From Chamaea fasciata (Eukaryota > Chordata > Aves > Passeriformes > Sylviidae), in assembly GCA_029207755.1 (NCBI GenBank), contig JARCOQ010000004.1:39473185-39537184 (forward strand): a stretch of 64,000 bases of DNA. Reading direction: 5' to 3'. A model generated the notes under the pieces. The model was not told where the DNA came from, ran no database searches, and saw nothing but the letters and a program-made list of their open reading frames with translations. Shown piece by piece: positions 23,018-36,391 of this stretch; position 1 is the stretch's first letter; each line of letters opens with the position of its first letter. The translations under genes and the position numbers were made by a program.

Positions 23018-26000
23018 GTAAGTAAAGAAAAAATAGAATTTAAAAAAAAAAAAAAAAAGAGGAGAAGAAAAAACTGTGATACCAGCATGCTGGAGGCAAA
23101 CCCCTAGTATTGTTTTGCTACTTACAGTCTCTGTTGCTGGTTATTTGGTGCTTAACCTGTTTTTCTGGACCTCAACAAGCTGTGCACTTGCACAGCTTTT
23201 CTTCATTTCACCAGATGGTTCCAGTGGATTGTATGGTCAAGATCTGATTTCCAGGGCTATTAGAGGGACTGGTCCTTTCTGTATGGTAAGATGCTTACTT
23301 AGCTCTACCCATTTTTGGATACTGCAGTTATTTTTTTGTGGTAATCAATTTTATTCAGAAGAGGTTAGATACTTTTGGAAACAACCACAAAAACTTTCTA
23401 GGTTAACTAGAGAGAAATATGTTTACACAAAGCATTCAGTGTAAAAGTTGTAACATTCAGTCTCTATTAATATCTCTTTTGGTTTAGAGGCAACAGTCTT
23501 TCTACAAACATTAAACATGTAATGCAAATAAGGGATAATCATTCAGAATTTCCTCTCTTTTTTTTTCCACCCCTCCTGTTGGAACTCTATTTTTCCAGTT
23601 CTCTGATTATTTGGACCATTCCTGGAATTCTTGCTTTTAATTTAAAAATTCCAGAAATATTGTTGTGCAGCTTGTCTGTATATTTTTTCATAATTGCAAA
23701 TGAAATCACTTTGTGGACAGAATTTACAATAGAGAATAAGAGAATTTCTAATTGTCCTGACCAGCTGTGTATGTTCACATTCAGTGTTTTTCTTTTGAAT
23801 AAAAAAGCATATGCATAAGTTGTGGCATTTGTGAAGGTATCCTGAGATATATTTCAGTGTCAGACAGCAGAGAAGTAATAATGTGCATATACTTAGAGCA
23901 TCATGATGGCAAACTTTTATAAAGGGATTATGAGAAATTTATGCTATTTTAATTGGCACTATATATGATATTCCTGAACTAGAGATAAATGGACACCTTC
24001 CTTTTACTTGTAACATTCATACTTTTACATGCCTTCATCCCACACTTGTTTCCAGTTCCAAATCTGTCACTCACTTCCCACCACATGACCTCTTTCCCCT
24101 TCTGCTAATTTCAGGAAAGCTTTTTTTTTTTTGGCACAAGAATCATGGCAATGGCAAATGTTGGTGTGGCAAACCACTACACTGGTCATGACTGGTGCCC
24201 TCAGCTTTCTGCATGTGAGACATTCATACCTGGCAGGTTAGATGGTAGATGAAGCAATAGGCTCATTTTGGTGTCTGTGACCCATTTTCTTCAGACTGCT
24301 GGTGAGTATCATAATCTCGCAACTGCTGGATAGATATGTGAATGATAAAAATGGTGAGTTCCTCTACAGTACTGGATATATAGGCAACACTAACTAGAGT
24401 TCAGGCAAGGAAAACTAATGGCTGCAGAAGTGATAGATGTCCCTCTAAGGAGAACATTTAGCTTGGCCCTATCTTCCCTATGCAGTGGTTCAGTGTCTCA
24501 TTGAGCCGTGAGCCTCTGGGGTAGTGGGGAACCTTCCTGAACTGACCCTCTCTGATGGTACTAAGGGATACAGCATGGCAAGAGAGGTATCAATAAACAC
24601 AGTTGTTAGGCAAAAGTTAGCTTGTTTGCAGTTTTATGAGGACAGTCATGATGTTAAAATGAAGTTACCATTCCCCATGGAAGTCTTTTGCTCTTGCCTG
24701 CTATGATCACATCATTTTGTTTTAGGGTTGGCACAATGAATTTGGGAAGAGTACTGAGATAATTCTTGTGATACACTCCAAATTTTATTATTTCTGCTAC
24801 ATACCCAGAGCAAGGAATCGTTAAGATATTTGAAGCAATCTCTGACTGGCATTTTATGATACAATAAAATATGTTTCTGCAACTGAAGTGTCTATTATGT
24901 GAAAGACGGAAAAGAATGATTAAGTAGTGTAACAGAAGTGGCATACTTCCAGGGCTTTGTCTCACTTGCACTTTTTAGAAATACAACTAAACTTTGAAAA
25001 TATTTTCAGTTTGAGACATAAAACCCCCCAAAAATGACTGCATGCAGTAGTTCTGGTTTTGAGATGGAGTCCTGAATAGTTGCCTTTGGTTCAAAAACTT
25101 TGTTTTGGATATTCCCCATAATATTCTTTTGAAAAACTACTTCTTGTTGTAGAAGATTCTCTAGCAATGGGATTAACCCCATAATACACAAATTGTGATC
25201 AGAGGAAGTAAAGAAACTGAGAATGGAGTAAGCCATTATGGAATTGTAACTTACTGTGCATTACCATTCAAACAGAATTATTTAAGGGAAAGTTAATTAC
25301 CAAGGGAAAAGAAGACATGTATCAGGAAAAGCAGCTACTGAATAGGCAACCTAAGGGGTAGTGCTCATTATTTGGAAGGTGTATTGTCCACTGTGCTCTA
25401 CATAGCTTTTTACACTTGACAACATCTTCCTGGCCCAGAGAAGTAGTGGTTAAATATTCTACACCTGTGTAAGACCAAATTAATTGCATTACTGTCTATA
25501 ATTTCTGGACCAGGAGGCACCCACTCTCTATTCTGACAGCATTGGCCAGGGATTTTGATCCAGACACTCACAGAGGGACACTGAGATGAGATCTGCATTT
25601 GCCCTTTGTGCTTCCTGAGTCTAAATGCAGGCAAGATGATGGGTTCAACATTTGAAATTTCCATGTATTTTGAAATTAAATTGGACAGACTGTTGCAAAG
25701 ATTTGGGTTGTACTGTACTCTTGATTGTATCCAGCTTTAAGAAACTGCTCACAAATGTCTCTTTGTTCAATGCAAGTGAGATGTCTCAGGCTTCATCTGC
25801 ACAATAATTGGGAGAAATCTTGGCTGAATATATTTTATTGTAATCTGCGATGTAGAGGTGTCCCAATTACATGTTGTGTGTCATCTTTACTTTGAAATGT
25901 GTTATCTTGAGTCTGACCAAGGGCGCAGAGCAGGCAAAAGGGGAATCAGCAAAAGGTGCGTAATGTTACTCTGCACAGTGGAATTCCAAAAATTTGCTGC

Positions 26001-29000
26001 AGTAGAAGGCCAGTGCTGGTGTCTATTTTTGACAGCTCTGGAATTATTTTCTTACCTTTCACAATTCATGCCAAACTCATTCTGTGTTTTAGTACTTTCA
26101 CTTTTCTTGCTGGTCTTTCTTCTGCAATGAAATCTTCTTTGAAATGTCTTGATTTATGAAAGAACACTCTACTAAGGCTCAGGGCAGTTATAAAATACCT
26201 TGAGATGAGTAGTTGTTGCTGATACCTACTCTTTATGCTGAGCTTCATCTTTGTCTATCAACCACAGCAGGAAAAACCTTTCCTGTGCAGTATCTGCTTA
26301 TAACCTCTAAGGTGCCATCAGCTGAAGCAGAGTATGGAACAGTAGTCAACTGAAGGGGAAAGAGTAACAGTACACTTTATTCTGTTACAGAAACAAACAC
26401 TTCAGAGTTCGCATTTTATTGGCACATACATTATTTTGTGCACATGGTGAGGAAAGAAGTCATGCAACGAGGGACCAAGGGAATATTAAATGAGTCAATG
26501 GATTGAGGAGGTGCTTGAAAACAGTAATCAAAACCAGGAGGGTTTTTTACTTCAGAAAAGGAAATACTACAAAGAATAGACTGTTCATCCTGCACATCAT
26601 ATGAAATGGGTGTGGGTTTGGTAATAAAAGCTGAGCTTGCTTGACAGTCTTCCAATAGCTTCCCATGAGTTCCCAGAACAAAAGTTATTTAAAACTTCCC
26701 TTTTGTAAATCAGCCCATGATAATCCTGGTATAGTTATGTTGGACATCTGCTTGGGCTTTGAGATTTATCTCTCCTGAAGTGTCAACTTCAGGGGGTGAG
26801 ACATGGATCTTGTGAGGTTCAGTTTTAAATTCTGGTTGAAATTGCCACTGGGATCATAAATCCTTCATTCTGGTCAGAAGCAACCTCAGGGAAGAAAATT
26901 AGGGCCCATTCATAATGCAAGGGACAGGAACTGAAAATGTGTGCATGTCCTATGATCTGTGATGTGTGCAGTGGTCCCTCCAGAATCAGGTGGACTGATG
27001 TGAGGACAAAGGTGGTACACGATGGCTTCAAGTGAGATTTAATGATATGCTTCTATTTAAGATGACTGAGTCAGTATGATACCAGGGCAGTATAGGAATT
27101 ACAGTGAGCCAAAGAGTTCCTTCAAGATGTGAATCAAACCAGTTTGGGACCACTGTGAGTTAAGAGTCTTCAGGACTAAAGTTCACCAAAAAGACATCAA
27201 GAGGTTTTTTCTCCAAGTCACTGAGTGTATTATATATTTTCCAGAAGTCACTAGATAATGCTTTAACAAAAAATTCTGGCATGTGAGGTCCAGTCACCAC
27301 AGCAGATCATTGTAAAGGCTTGCCAGGCAGTGGGAAGGGAAGAATCCTGGGGTCCCTCTTCTTTTGAGTGGCTAGCACTACAAAACCATGGTCTTTTGGA
27401 ATGTCAGCACTGAGCTTCTCATGGCCTGAAGCTTTGAATACTTTGCCAGAATATCCTTGCTTTTTCCATGGTATTTGTTTCGGTTTATCTGCCTGCTAGC
27501 CTCCTCTCTTCCTTTAGCTCACAACTAGATTTGCTAATTTCAGTGAATGTGGCTAGCAGCTTATTTCTGTACTTTATCAATGTCATTCTTTCTGTTTCCA
27601 GAACAAACTAATAACATATGTTGCATGCACCCAAACTTTCTCAGGTTGAACTTGTCTTAGTTTTCAGTCATTTCTCAGTTGTAGATTGGGTTTTCTTGGC
27701 ACAGAGACTCTATTTCTGTCACCCTTGTACCAGATATGAATAGTGGGATGCTCCTTTTCATGCCACATCCCTCTGTCCCTCATAGAGATTTGATAATTTC
27801 ATGGTTTGGATGGATCATAAAGGCACAAGTTTCTCATTCTTGACTTTATAATAAAACTAGTATTCCTGCAGTTTGGTTTCAATGATTCAGAATTTATCCC
27901 CTGAATGAACCAGTGGTGTAGCCTGCTGCCTTCTACACCCTCTGCCTTCCTACCATTTCTCCTCACCTTGCCATCAGCTCAGAGTCTTCTTCTCACTGAT
28001 CTTTATGTCACTACTGCCATCTTCCTCAGAATTGCATCCTGACGGTGCTCTCCTAAGACTTTTCCCGTGTCATCTCAAAAACCACCACAGCACACTTACG
28101 AGTTGGTGGTATGGGTCAGCCTGCACTCCCACACAACTCTACCAAAAGAAATATCAGAAATACTTCCCAACTCTATTATTGTTACTGAGCTATTCTCAAA
28201 GGCATCTACTCTATCATTAGTCCTGAAAGAAAATCCTGCTATTGCAGCTCTAGCACTTCCAACACAGACAAATGCACAGAAGTGGTGGATTTGGTTTCTT
28301 CTTTGTTTTTTGGGGTTTTGTTTTGTGTTGTTTCATTGGTTCATTTGTTTGTTTGTTTGTTTAATATAAAGAGATATCCAAAGACTCACCCACATCCTTT
28401 ATTCTATTATGATCTTTTCTGCACTAAAGACGGGGTCTAATAGCTACCACCATTACTATTTTACACACATTAATTTTAAGTGAAAATTGTATTTCTATTT
28501 GATTGTGAGTCAGGATTTCTTATTTCTGTATCTTATTTTATGTCACATTCTTCGTAGAAAACTGGTTTGTACAAGAGCTCAGGGTACATTCCTTCCTCAG
28601 GTCCATCCATGGAAAATATTTATGAATTATATTTTGTAATTTATTTATTTTGAGCCCCTTCCATGATAGATGTTTTCTTGAGACAGGTCACATGTCACGA
28701 ACTGTAGAGATTTGCCAAAAATATTGAAACTTTTTGCCAGACAATCACATAGGCTTCAGGAGAGATTTTTTTAAATTGTCTTACTGGATCAGAGCATTTG
28801 GAGATCAGATGTGATCAGATTTAGGGTTTGTCAGAGCACACCTAGCAAGTACAAATACTGCAATGGGATTGCGAGCTGCACCACAACAAGAATTCTGAAC
28901 AGGTACTGTGCTCTGAGACACCAGAAGAACATACTAAGGGGTTAAACTGGAGACCTGCTTTGTTCCGTTTACAAATCGGGCTCAGACCTTAGTACATTTC

Positions 29001-29648
29001 CACCAAAGGCCTGCCAGAAAGAGGCCCTGGAAAACAGGCTGTCTGTGGTCTGTAGGGATATAGAGAGCTCTGGCCAATTTGATCACAAGTTGGCATATAG
29101 CCACATTCTGCAGTGAAGCACAGGTTTGTTGGACCAATAAAGAAGTGAGTGTTTTGTGAACTTCAAGAAGTCTATCTTTCAAAATATGATACCTGGAATC
29201 TGGGGATAAAGATGAAGTGTAATCTTTATATCTGTTGGAGTCTTCAGAGTTTAAGTCTCTGTCAGAGTGGGAATTCCCACCAGTAATCTTCAGGTCTGAC
29301 TGGTTTAGTGAAGATTTTAGTGGAGAAAAAAAGTGTGAGGAAATAACTGTACAAATTTCTCAGTAATTTTTGAAAATTTGACACATCTCAAAATGTTGCA
29401 AACAGTTTATAATCTTATAGCACAGATTTAAAACAATATTTTGAAATGTGAAGTATATGTGTACATTTTTAATTGTTTTTTTGATTATGACGAGCCAGCA
29501 GAGCTTGCTGTAGATATGCAATAATAGGGCTCTGTTCAAAGCTAACTCCCAGTACAGAAAAATCAAGGATTTTCTTAGGGAAATGGGCTAAGAAAGATTA
29601 AGTTGACATTTACAGATATGGTGACCCTAAAGAAGCAAAGCAATCAGT
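23018..29648. other. Non-coding AT-rich DNA
   Basis: No conserved exon or known repeat family recognised in 6.6 kb. There is an A17 run at 23042-23058 directly after the candidate exon and a (TTTG)n tract at 28343-28362. Open frames are short and overlap on both strands. Confidence 0.55.
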
Positions 29649-29654
29649 TCAGAG

Positions 29655-29969
29655 TGTTGTATTTCTCTGGGGAATGGTTCTTCCCCACAAGACTCCTAAT
29701 GCCTGTAACCATATGGTTTTACCTTTCCTTCCTTTCTTGACCTAATTTGGTGAGTGCCAGCCATCCTTCCTGAGTAAGAGACTAGATAAGACCCTTGTAC
29801 TTCCTTGTCCTTTCTCTTGGCCCCTGGAACCCTTCGAGAATAAACGCCTTGGAATAATCCTGGAGTAAGAGCCTCTTTTGGAATTTTTTGTCCTGTCCCT
29901 CTGAGATATCTCTCCAAAGCCTCTCAAGCAACTGAGCTAGTCTTGGGGGGCAGTGGGGGGATATTTACA
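29655..29969 (+). repeat. E2 5' LTR (315 bp)
   Basis: Starts TGTTGTATTTCTCTGG and ends GGATATTTACA. AATAAA is at 29839-29844. It is collinear with the 3' LTR. A possible primer-binding site starts right after it (TTGGCGCTCATGCCGG at 29971-29986), but I cannot match it to a tRNA. Confidence 0.92.
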
Positions 29970-30676
29970 GTTGGCGCTCATGCCGGTTTTTATGAAACAC
30001 TAAAAGCCCATGCAATAGCTGAAGTCCCTGTTTAGGGGTCTAAAAAAGCTTTCTGAGTAGAACAACTACCCTCACACCTATCAGATGTTTTTTTGCACGG
30101 CTGCGGGGTGGGGGAAGGGTCGATAGCTTGCTTCACGCCAGGCAAGTCGGCTTGGTACAGGGACTTCTGACGCTGCGGCATGACCACCCACGGTCCATGG
30201 GAGATAGGTGAGATCCCCTTCGTATTCGGCTATCCCAGGAATAGCCCCTAGCTGGGTGGGGAGTCTTGCAAGTGGTCGTGGAAACCACGTGCTATGGGGG
30301 TGAGCTAGGACCCAGCGGCACGGTTTATAAAACGCTGGGGGTTCTTTGGTTGGTTGGGGTTTTTTTTTGCTGTCGGGAGGCCGCCGCGCGTGGCCACCCT
30401 GGCCAGCACAGCCCATGTTTCGGGAGTGAAAAGGGCACGGGTCAGGTCCCAGAAGCCAGGCTACGCCAGCAGGACCCCACCCCATTGCCCCCAAAGCCGG
30501 CGAGAAGCAGAACAGTGACACTCTCTCTGCCCCGTGGTTTTCTCTCTGCTCCCCCTGCTCTTTAGCCTGAGAGCGGGGGTCGAAAAAGATCGTGCTGTGT
30601 TGTTTTTTTTGTTTGTTTGTTTTTTTTACGTCAGGAGGTGGATATTGGACAGATAGCTCTTAAAACATCACAAAAA
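29970..30676 (+). other. E2 leader
   Basis: Untranslated leader between the 5' LTR and the gag start, GC-rich from 30080 to 30560, with T-rich runs near 30359-30367 and 30600-30627. It would have held packaging signals, but none can be identified by eye. Confidence 0.6.
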
Positions 30677-32411
30677 ATGGGCGAACGGCTCTCTGTTCAC
30701 CAAAACAGTGTATTAAAACAGCTTAAAAATATTTTAATTAATGTCAAAATCCCTAAAAAGTTACTAACAAAATTTGTCTGCTGGCTGTCAGCTGAGATAC
30801 CTGATTCTGCCTTACAAGGTTTGAATTCCGTTTCATTTTGGGATAAAATTGGACAATCATTAACTTTAAAAGTCGAAAATGGTGATAAAAAGGCATCTCT
30901 GTTTATACTATTATTCCTGCAAGTTCGCAAGCAGCTGTTACAAGCTGAAGAACAAGAACAAAGCAGACAGTCACAGATAAACTCTCCAAATAATCCCTGC
31001 CTTTTTTCTAATGCCTGTGTTTCTGAAATGGAGGGGCTTACCGAGTCTCCACAACAGAAACAGGACTCCGGGACTGACCATTGCAGCCCAGGACTCCTGT
31101 GTCTCCCTCAGCACCACATGGTGGGGGGAATGGTGGACACCATGTACTCACTTCTTCTCCCCACAACCCCCTCTCTCCCCTAACCCCCGCCGCCACTCCA
31201 TATCCCTTGCCCAACCCCTTCATGCCTTTGGTTCTCCCGCCCCATCCTTCCTCCCAGTACCTCCCCCGCCTCCAAGCTAGCGCGGGGATGGGGGCGGGCC
31301 CCTTGCAGCCTCCAGCGGGGCCGAGGGTGGGCGGCTCCCAGCCCACAGCCGCGGCGGGAGGGGCGATTCCCTCATGCCAAGGGGTCATGAGCAGCCTCCC
31401 CCGAGACCCTGGGAGGGGACGGGGAGCTGCCTCTTGCCAGACCCCAGGGGATGGGAGAGGGATTACCTCCTGCCTCCCTGGGCACTGGAAGAGCAGTAGA
31501 TAATTTAGAAAGCATCCCCGATGCCGCACCTGTTATTTATCTTGGTCAAAGGGGCAGCACAAGAGCTTATCAGCTGTTATCACATGAGGATAAAAAGGAG
31601 ATTTGCAAAATACAGAGAGAATTTGGAAGATCCAGTGAAATTTTTAAAGGCATGAGGAGGGCAACTTTTAATTCAAATGAGATAGTACCCAGTGACATCA
31701 AAGACCTATTTAGATGCTTCTTAACCCCCTCAGAATATGATTATTGGGAAAGCAGGTGTAAAAGAGCATTGAGAGCACTATTACATGAGATCTGCCAAAC
31801 TCCTGCTGAAGCAAAAGATAATGATGGTAATGATATTACACATGAGCATCTGTGTGGTTAAGGTGATTTGCACTGTCCAGAAAAGCAAACTCAAGTGTTA
31901 TCCAAGTCAGTTTTAATGAAGATCTGTAATGTTGCAGAAAAAAACATTTTATCAGCTACCAACATTTGAAGTTAAAGGCAGTTATGTTAACATTAAACAG
32001 TTTCCCTCAGAGAATTTCTTGCAGTTTGTGGACCATCTGAGAACACAAGTGGAAAGATAAATGCAAGACCCAATGGTGCAGGCAGAATTGATCAAGGAGA
32101 TGACTCAGAGGAATGCTAATGAGACCTGTCATAGAATCATTCTCAGCCTTCCCCTTGACCCATTGCCTAGCCTCACACAGATGATAGAAGCCTGTACCAG
32201 GAAAGCAGAATTGTTCAGTGCTCCTGAAAGGAATTCAGGACTGGCACACCCACAGCATGCGGCAGCTGTGGCACCAGGACCAAAGAGGCAACCTATGTCA
32301 CCAGACCAGCTGCAGCACATCATCTGCCTCCGTTGCAAAAAGCCAGGACACTTCGCCAGAGCCTGTCCACAAAACCAGAAACAGAAGAAATCCAACAAAC
32401 AAAAAACCTGA
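30677..32411 (+). pseudogene. E2 gag remnant (MA, Pro-rich, CA, NC)
   Basis: Gag starts at the ATG at 30677 (MGERLSVHQN), with Gly2 available for myristoylation and a matrix-like helical fold region to about 30900. A proline-rich, GC-rich linker (31080-31510) carries two stops in the gag frame (31181 and near 31390). Capsid follows at 31500-31861, and the major homology region lies near 31998-32060 (FPSENFLQFVDHLRTQVER, then a stop). One zinc knuckle, CLRCKKPGHFARAC, has all of Cys-Cys-His-Cys. Stops at 31859-31861 and 32058-32060 and a frameshift between 31900 and 32000 disable it. Confidence 0.88.
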
Positions 32412-33160
32412 GTTTACAGCACGTACCCGCTGTTAATATAGCTACACGCATAGACATAAATATAGCGGGACCCACACTGGCGACTGCCTCTCTCTTAACA
32501 AAAAAGGGGGAGGACGGGACACACAGTGTGGGGGTGCAGAAAAATAAAAATGTCAAATATTCAATTAAAAGAGTTTGGCAGCCGTGAGGCCAATTTAGGC
32601 TCGTGACTACCAAAGGTTTTCATTTCAGGTCTGCTGATTGGACAGTTATTACAGTGGACCTGTCAAACATCCTACTGGACCTGATGGTTTACCACATGGG
32701 ACCAGACAGTGAGTATTTTGTTACTGGGGACATAGCACACACACCTTTAGAGATTGAGGTAGCTCCCATGACCATTAAGGGAAACATAACAGGCCTTTTG
32801 CTGTTGGCACGTTGCGTGCACCCACCATTTTACCTGGTAGAGGGGCAAATTCTTGCCCAAGCCATTCCTGTTCCAACAGAGGTCATAGCAGATGGAAAAT
32901 CACCAGAGGTCTACTGGGCAGAGGTGGTGGGAGAGAATAAACCCTCTATGGCATGCAACCTAGCCTGTGAATCAGACCACCTCCATGTGGAGGGAGTCTT
33001 GGACACAGGAGCTCAAGTTACGGTTATACCTGAGACCATGTGGCCATCACACTGGGAATTGCAACCTGTAGCGGGCAAACTTCAGGGCATAGGAGGAATT
33101 GCATTGGCAAAAATTTCAAAAAGCATCGTGCAAATTGAGGGACCTGACAGAAAATAGGCA
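32412..33160 (+). pseudogene. E2 dUTPase-like domain and protease
   Basis: A 184-codon open frame begins at 32603. Its first 100 residues sit where class II elements often carry a dUTPase and keep only weak traces (for example a GQILAQAIPVP stretch resembling the last dUTPase motif), so this is a degenerate dUTPase at best. The protease follows with an intact active site GVLDTGAQVTVIPE near 32995-33040 and GIGGIALAKI further on, then a stop at 33155-33157. Confidence 0.7.
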
Positions 33161-33303
33161 AGCATCCGTCCATTCGTTGCAAAATATGAGGCCCCCCTGT
33201 GGGGGAGAGACACCATGTCCCAGTGGGTAGTCCAATTGGTCATTCCTAAGAGACCCCAGGATTTTTGAAAACAGCCACTGTGGAGCCCCCTACATAAAAG
33301 TTA

Positions 33304-34402
33304 ATGTGGTTGGATGATACCCCAGGATGGGTATCACAGTGGCCATTGAGTAAAGAGAAGCTCAAGGCACTTGAGGAGCTTGTGGAGGAGCAATTGGCTC
33401 AAGGACACATAGTAGAGACAACAAACCCTTGGAATTCCCCAGTCTTTTTAATTAAGAAACCAGGGAAGGACAAGTGGAGGTTGCTCCATGATCTCCAGGA
33501 AATAAATTGTAGAGGACATGGGGCCACTCCAACCAGGGATGCCTACTCCAACAATGCTCCCTCGAGACTGGCAAGTGGTTCTCCTAGATATCAAGGACTG
33601 CTTTTTCCAAATTCCATTACACCCAGAAGATGCCCCACAGTTTGCATTCTTGGTTCCCACCATTAATTGAAAAGCCCCAATGAAGCACTATCACTGGAGA
33701 GTTGTACCTCAAGGTCTTAAATCAAGTCCTTTCATATGCCAAAAATACATAGCCTCTTTGCTGTCTCCAGTACGTGCCAAGAGTAAGGCCACCATCATCC
33801 TTCACTACATGGATGATGTGCTCCTGTGTACCCCCAATGACTCTACTCCAACATTTGACCTAGTGGTTAAGGTTTTAACCTCTGCTGGATTTCAATTGCA
33901 GGAAGACAAAGTTCAAAGGATGCCACCTTGGAAATACCTGGGTTTGGAAATTACTGCAAGGACCATTGTTCCACAGAAATTGGAAACTGAGTGCAATCCC
34001 AAAACCCTAGCAGATCTCCATTCCTTGTGTGGGTCCTTGAATTGGGTAAGACCCTGGCTAGGCCTCACAAATGAGGATCTAACCCCCTTCTTCAAATTAC
34101 TGAAGGGGGAGAGGGAGCTCGTTTCTCCCAGGGAACTGACCCCAGAGGCAAAAATGGCAATTGAAAAGGTACAGAAGGCCTTGTCAGAGAAGCACGTTCA
34201 TCAGTGTGAGCCAAACGTGCCTTTCCATTTCTTTGTTCTAGGAAAGCTGCCACATTTGCATGGTTTGATTTTACAATGGATTGAAGAGCAGAGAGATTCA
34301 CTCTTGATCATAGAGTGGGTTTTCGTCTCTCACCAAAGATCTAAGACCATCACTGAGCCACAAGAGTTGATAGCTCAGCTGATTCAGAAGGCGAGGATGT
34401 GA
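33304..34402 (+). pseudogene. E2 reverse transcriptase remnant
   Basis: N-terminal RT (LKALEELVEEQLAQGHIVET, NPWNSPVFLIKKPGKDKWR) is read from 33304 and the frame breaks near 33520-33670. The second part, from 33680, has VVPQGLKSSPFICQ and the catalytic YMDDVLL (33806-33817 encodes YMDD), then PWKYLGLEI and LCGSLNWVRPWLGLTN. The catalytic pair is intact. A TGA at 34400-34402 separates RT from RNase H in the same frame. Confidence 0.92.
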
Positions 34403-35060
34403 TTGTGTGAATTGGCTGGTTGTGACTTTACATGTATTCACCTTCTGGTCAAACTTTCTGAGGAGGGAAAGAACTCTCCTGAGAGATTAACCAAAGAGAT
34501 GTTTGATCATTTGCTCCAGGGCAATGCCAGTCTCCAATTATCTCTGGACAGCTACAGGGGACAGATATCAGTCCATGCCCCATCTCACAAGTTGTTTAAT
34601 GAGGAATTCCACCTCATTCCTCATGAGAAGAGGAGTTGGAGACCACTCAAGGCTCTCACAGAGTTCACGGATGCATCAGGGGCTTCCCACAAGTCAGTGA
34701 TGACTTGGAGAAATCCACAGACTCAGCACTGGGAAGCTGATGTCAAATTTGTGGAGGGATCACCCCAAGTGGCTGAACTGGCCGCAGTGGTAAGAGCTTT
34801 TGAGAAGTTCTCAGAACCTATTAATTTGGTGACCGATTCTGCCTACGTAATGGGGGTAATGTCCAGAGCGGAACAGGCCATGCTCAAAGAAATAGAGACT
34901 GAGTATCTCTTCAGATTGCTTTCAAGGCAAATTTATTTAGTTTCTCATCGAGAGCATCCGTTCTATGTGATGCATGTGAGGTCACACACTGATTTGGCAG
35001 GTGAAATTGCGGAGGGGAATCGTCAGGCAGACTGCCTTGCTGCACCAGTTGAAAAAGCAC
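34403..35060 (+). pseudogene. E2 RNase H
   Basis: All catalytic positions are visible: TEFTDASGASHKSV (Asp), SPQVAELAAVVRAFEKF (Glu), NLVTDSAYVMGVM (Asp) and VRSHTDLAGE...GNRQAD (His and the last Asp). The open frame runs without a stop into integrase at 35260. This is the best-preserved domain of E2. Confidence 0.9.
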
Positions 35061-35965
35061 ATCTCCGTTACGTTTTCCAAGAGGCAAAGCTGAGTCACCA
35101 ACAATATCATCAAAATGTGCCAGGTCTGATCCGTCAGTTCCAGCTAACACAGAGTCAGGGTCGAGCCATTGTGGCCACCTGTCCCAATTGCCAGCTCCAG
35201 GCCATACCATCGATGGCCATGGGGGTTAACCCCTGGGGCCTTGGCAGTTGTGAGGTGTGACAGACAGACATCACACACATTCCTAGTTTTGGTCGCCTCA
35301 AATATGTTCATGTAAGCATCAATACATATTCAGGCGCAGTCTATGCCTCTGCCCACGCAGGAGAAGTCTGTGCATGCCAAGCGGCACCTAGTGCAGGCTT
35401 TTTCAGTGTTGGGGATCCTAAAAGAAATCAAAACTGATAACAGCCCAGCATATGTGTCCATGGAGTTCCTGGAATTTGTCCAGCAGTGGGGAGTGAAACA
35501 TAAAACTGGCATCCCTCACTCCCCCACAGGTCAAGCTGTGGTTGAGCACACCAGACGCTCAAGCGGGTCTTGGCTAGACAGAGCAGTTCAACTGTGTAAA
35601 TGTCTCCACAGCAGAAGCTCTGCAAAGCCATATTTACCATCAATTTTCTGAACTGTTCATTTGAAAACATGAGTCCACCAGTGGTATGGCATTTTAATAG
35701 TGGCAATCAGTTCAAATTGTCTCAGCGTCCACCGGTCTTGATTAGGGATCCAGAAACATGGGAAACCAAAGGTACCTATGAGCTCGTGACCTGGGGTCGT
35801 GGCTGTGCATGTGTGGTCACTCCCTCAGGTCCTTGGTGGATTCCCCAGAAGTGGGTGAAACCTTTTGTCCCCAAAAATCCAGCTCAAGCAGAAGGGGATG
35901 AGAGGCAAGTAGCTGTTACTTCAAAGAGAAGATGCCGCTGGATGGAGAAAAAAGAATCTTCCTAG
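35061..35965 (+). pseudogene. E2 integrase remnant
   Basis: The HHCC zinc domain (HQQYHQN then ATCPNC) is in frame with RNase H. After a stop at 35258-35260 the first catalytic Asp ([12 protein letters not shown]) is legible. The second Asp ([10 protein letters not shown]) and Glu (SPTGQAVVEHTRR) lie in the 35343-35651 frame. The C-terminal DNA-binding region (PPVLIRDPETWETKG, VTWGRGCACVV, GPWWIPQKWVKPF) ends near 35965. The whole triad is kept but frame changes break the protein. Confidence 0.88.
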
Positions 35966-35999
35966 GTGTGGATTCCTTCTGGCAGAAACAGAGACTTTT

Positions 36000-36320
36000 A
36001 ACATGTTTTAAAAATGTTTGTTTTTCCCTTTTAGAGAAAACCTACTTCACACTCAACTCTGTGATGAACCCCATCCAAATTGTCATCTTGTTAATACTGA
36101 ACTGTTCAAGGGCTGGGGATTCACAGGGTGGTGGACTTCTGTAGTTAAAACAATTTTGTTATTTCTTGTTATTCTTTTCCTTGTAACAATAGCATTCGGG
36201 ATCCTTCATTGTTTAGTTTTCAAAGCTATCAATGGCCTCATACCTTCTATCTCAGAAGTCAACCACCCAGAGTTGGCAAATTTTAAGCAGCCTGACTTCC
36301 ACACCAATTGTAAGTGGTGA
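36000..36320 (+). pseudogene. E2 env remnant (membrane anchor)
   Basis: Only the end of the transmembrane subunit is left. It has the pre-anchor stretch LFKGWGFTGWW, a long hydrophobic anchor (about 36145-36215) and a short cytoplasmic tail ending HTNCKW, stop at 36318-36320. It corresponds to the env anchor of E4 (50482-50715). The surface subunit and the rest of the transmembrane subunit are missing between the integrase end and this point, so a large env deletion occurred. Confidence 0.75.
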
Positions 36321-36377
36321 GAAAACCCACATCCGTGTCAAAATGAACCCAATGTTTTTCTTGTAACTTTGTTAAAC

Positions 36378-36391
36378 AAAAAAGGGGGAGA
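36378..36391 (+). other. E2 polypurine tract
   Basis: AAAAAAGGGGGAGA directly before the 3' LTR, the usual plus-strand primer. Confidence 0.85.

Noticed and set aside
30081..30565. Open frames of 99 and 146 codons in the E2 leader
   Set aside because: They overlap on opposite strands in GC-rich untranslated leader and lack any retroviral motif.
31038..31529. 163-codon minus-strand and 140-codon + strand frames in E2 gag
   Set aside because: Composition artefacts of the Pro-rich, GC-rich Gag linker.
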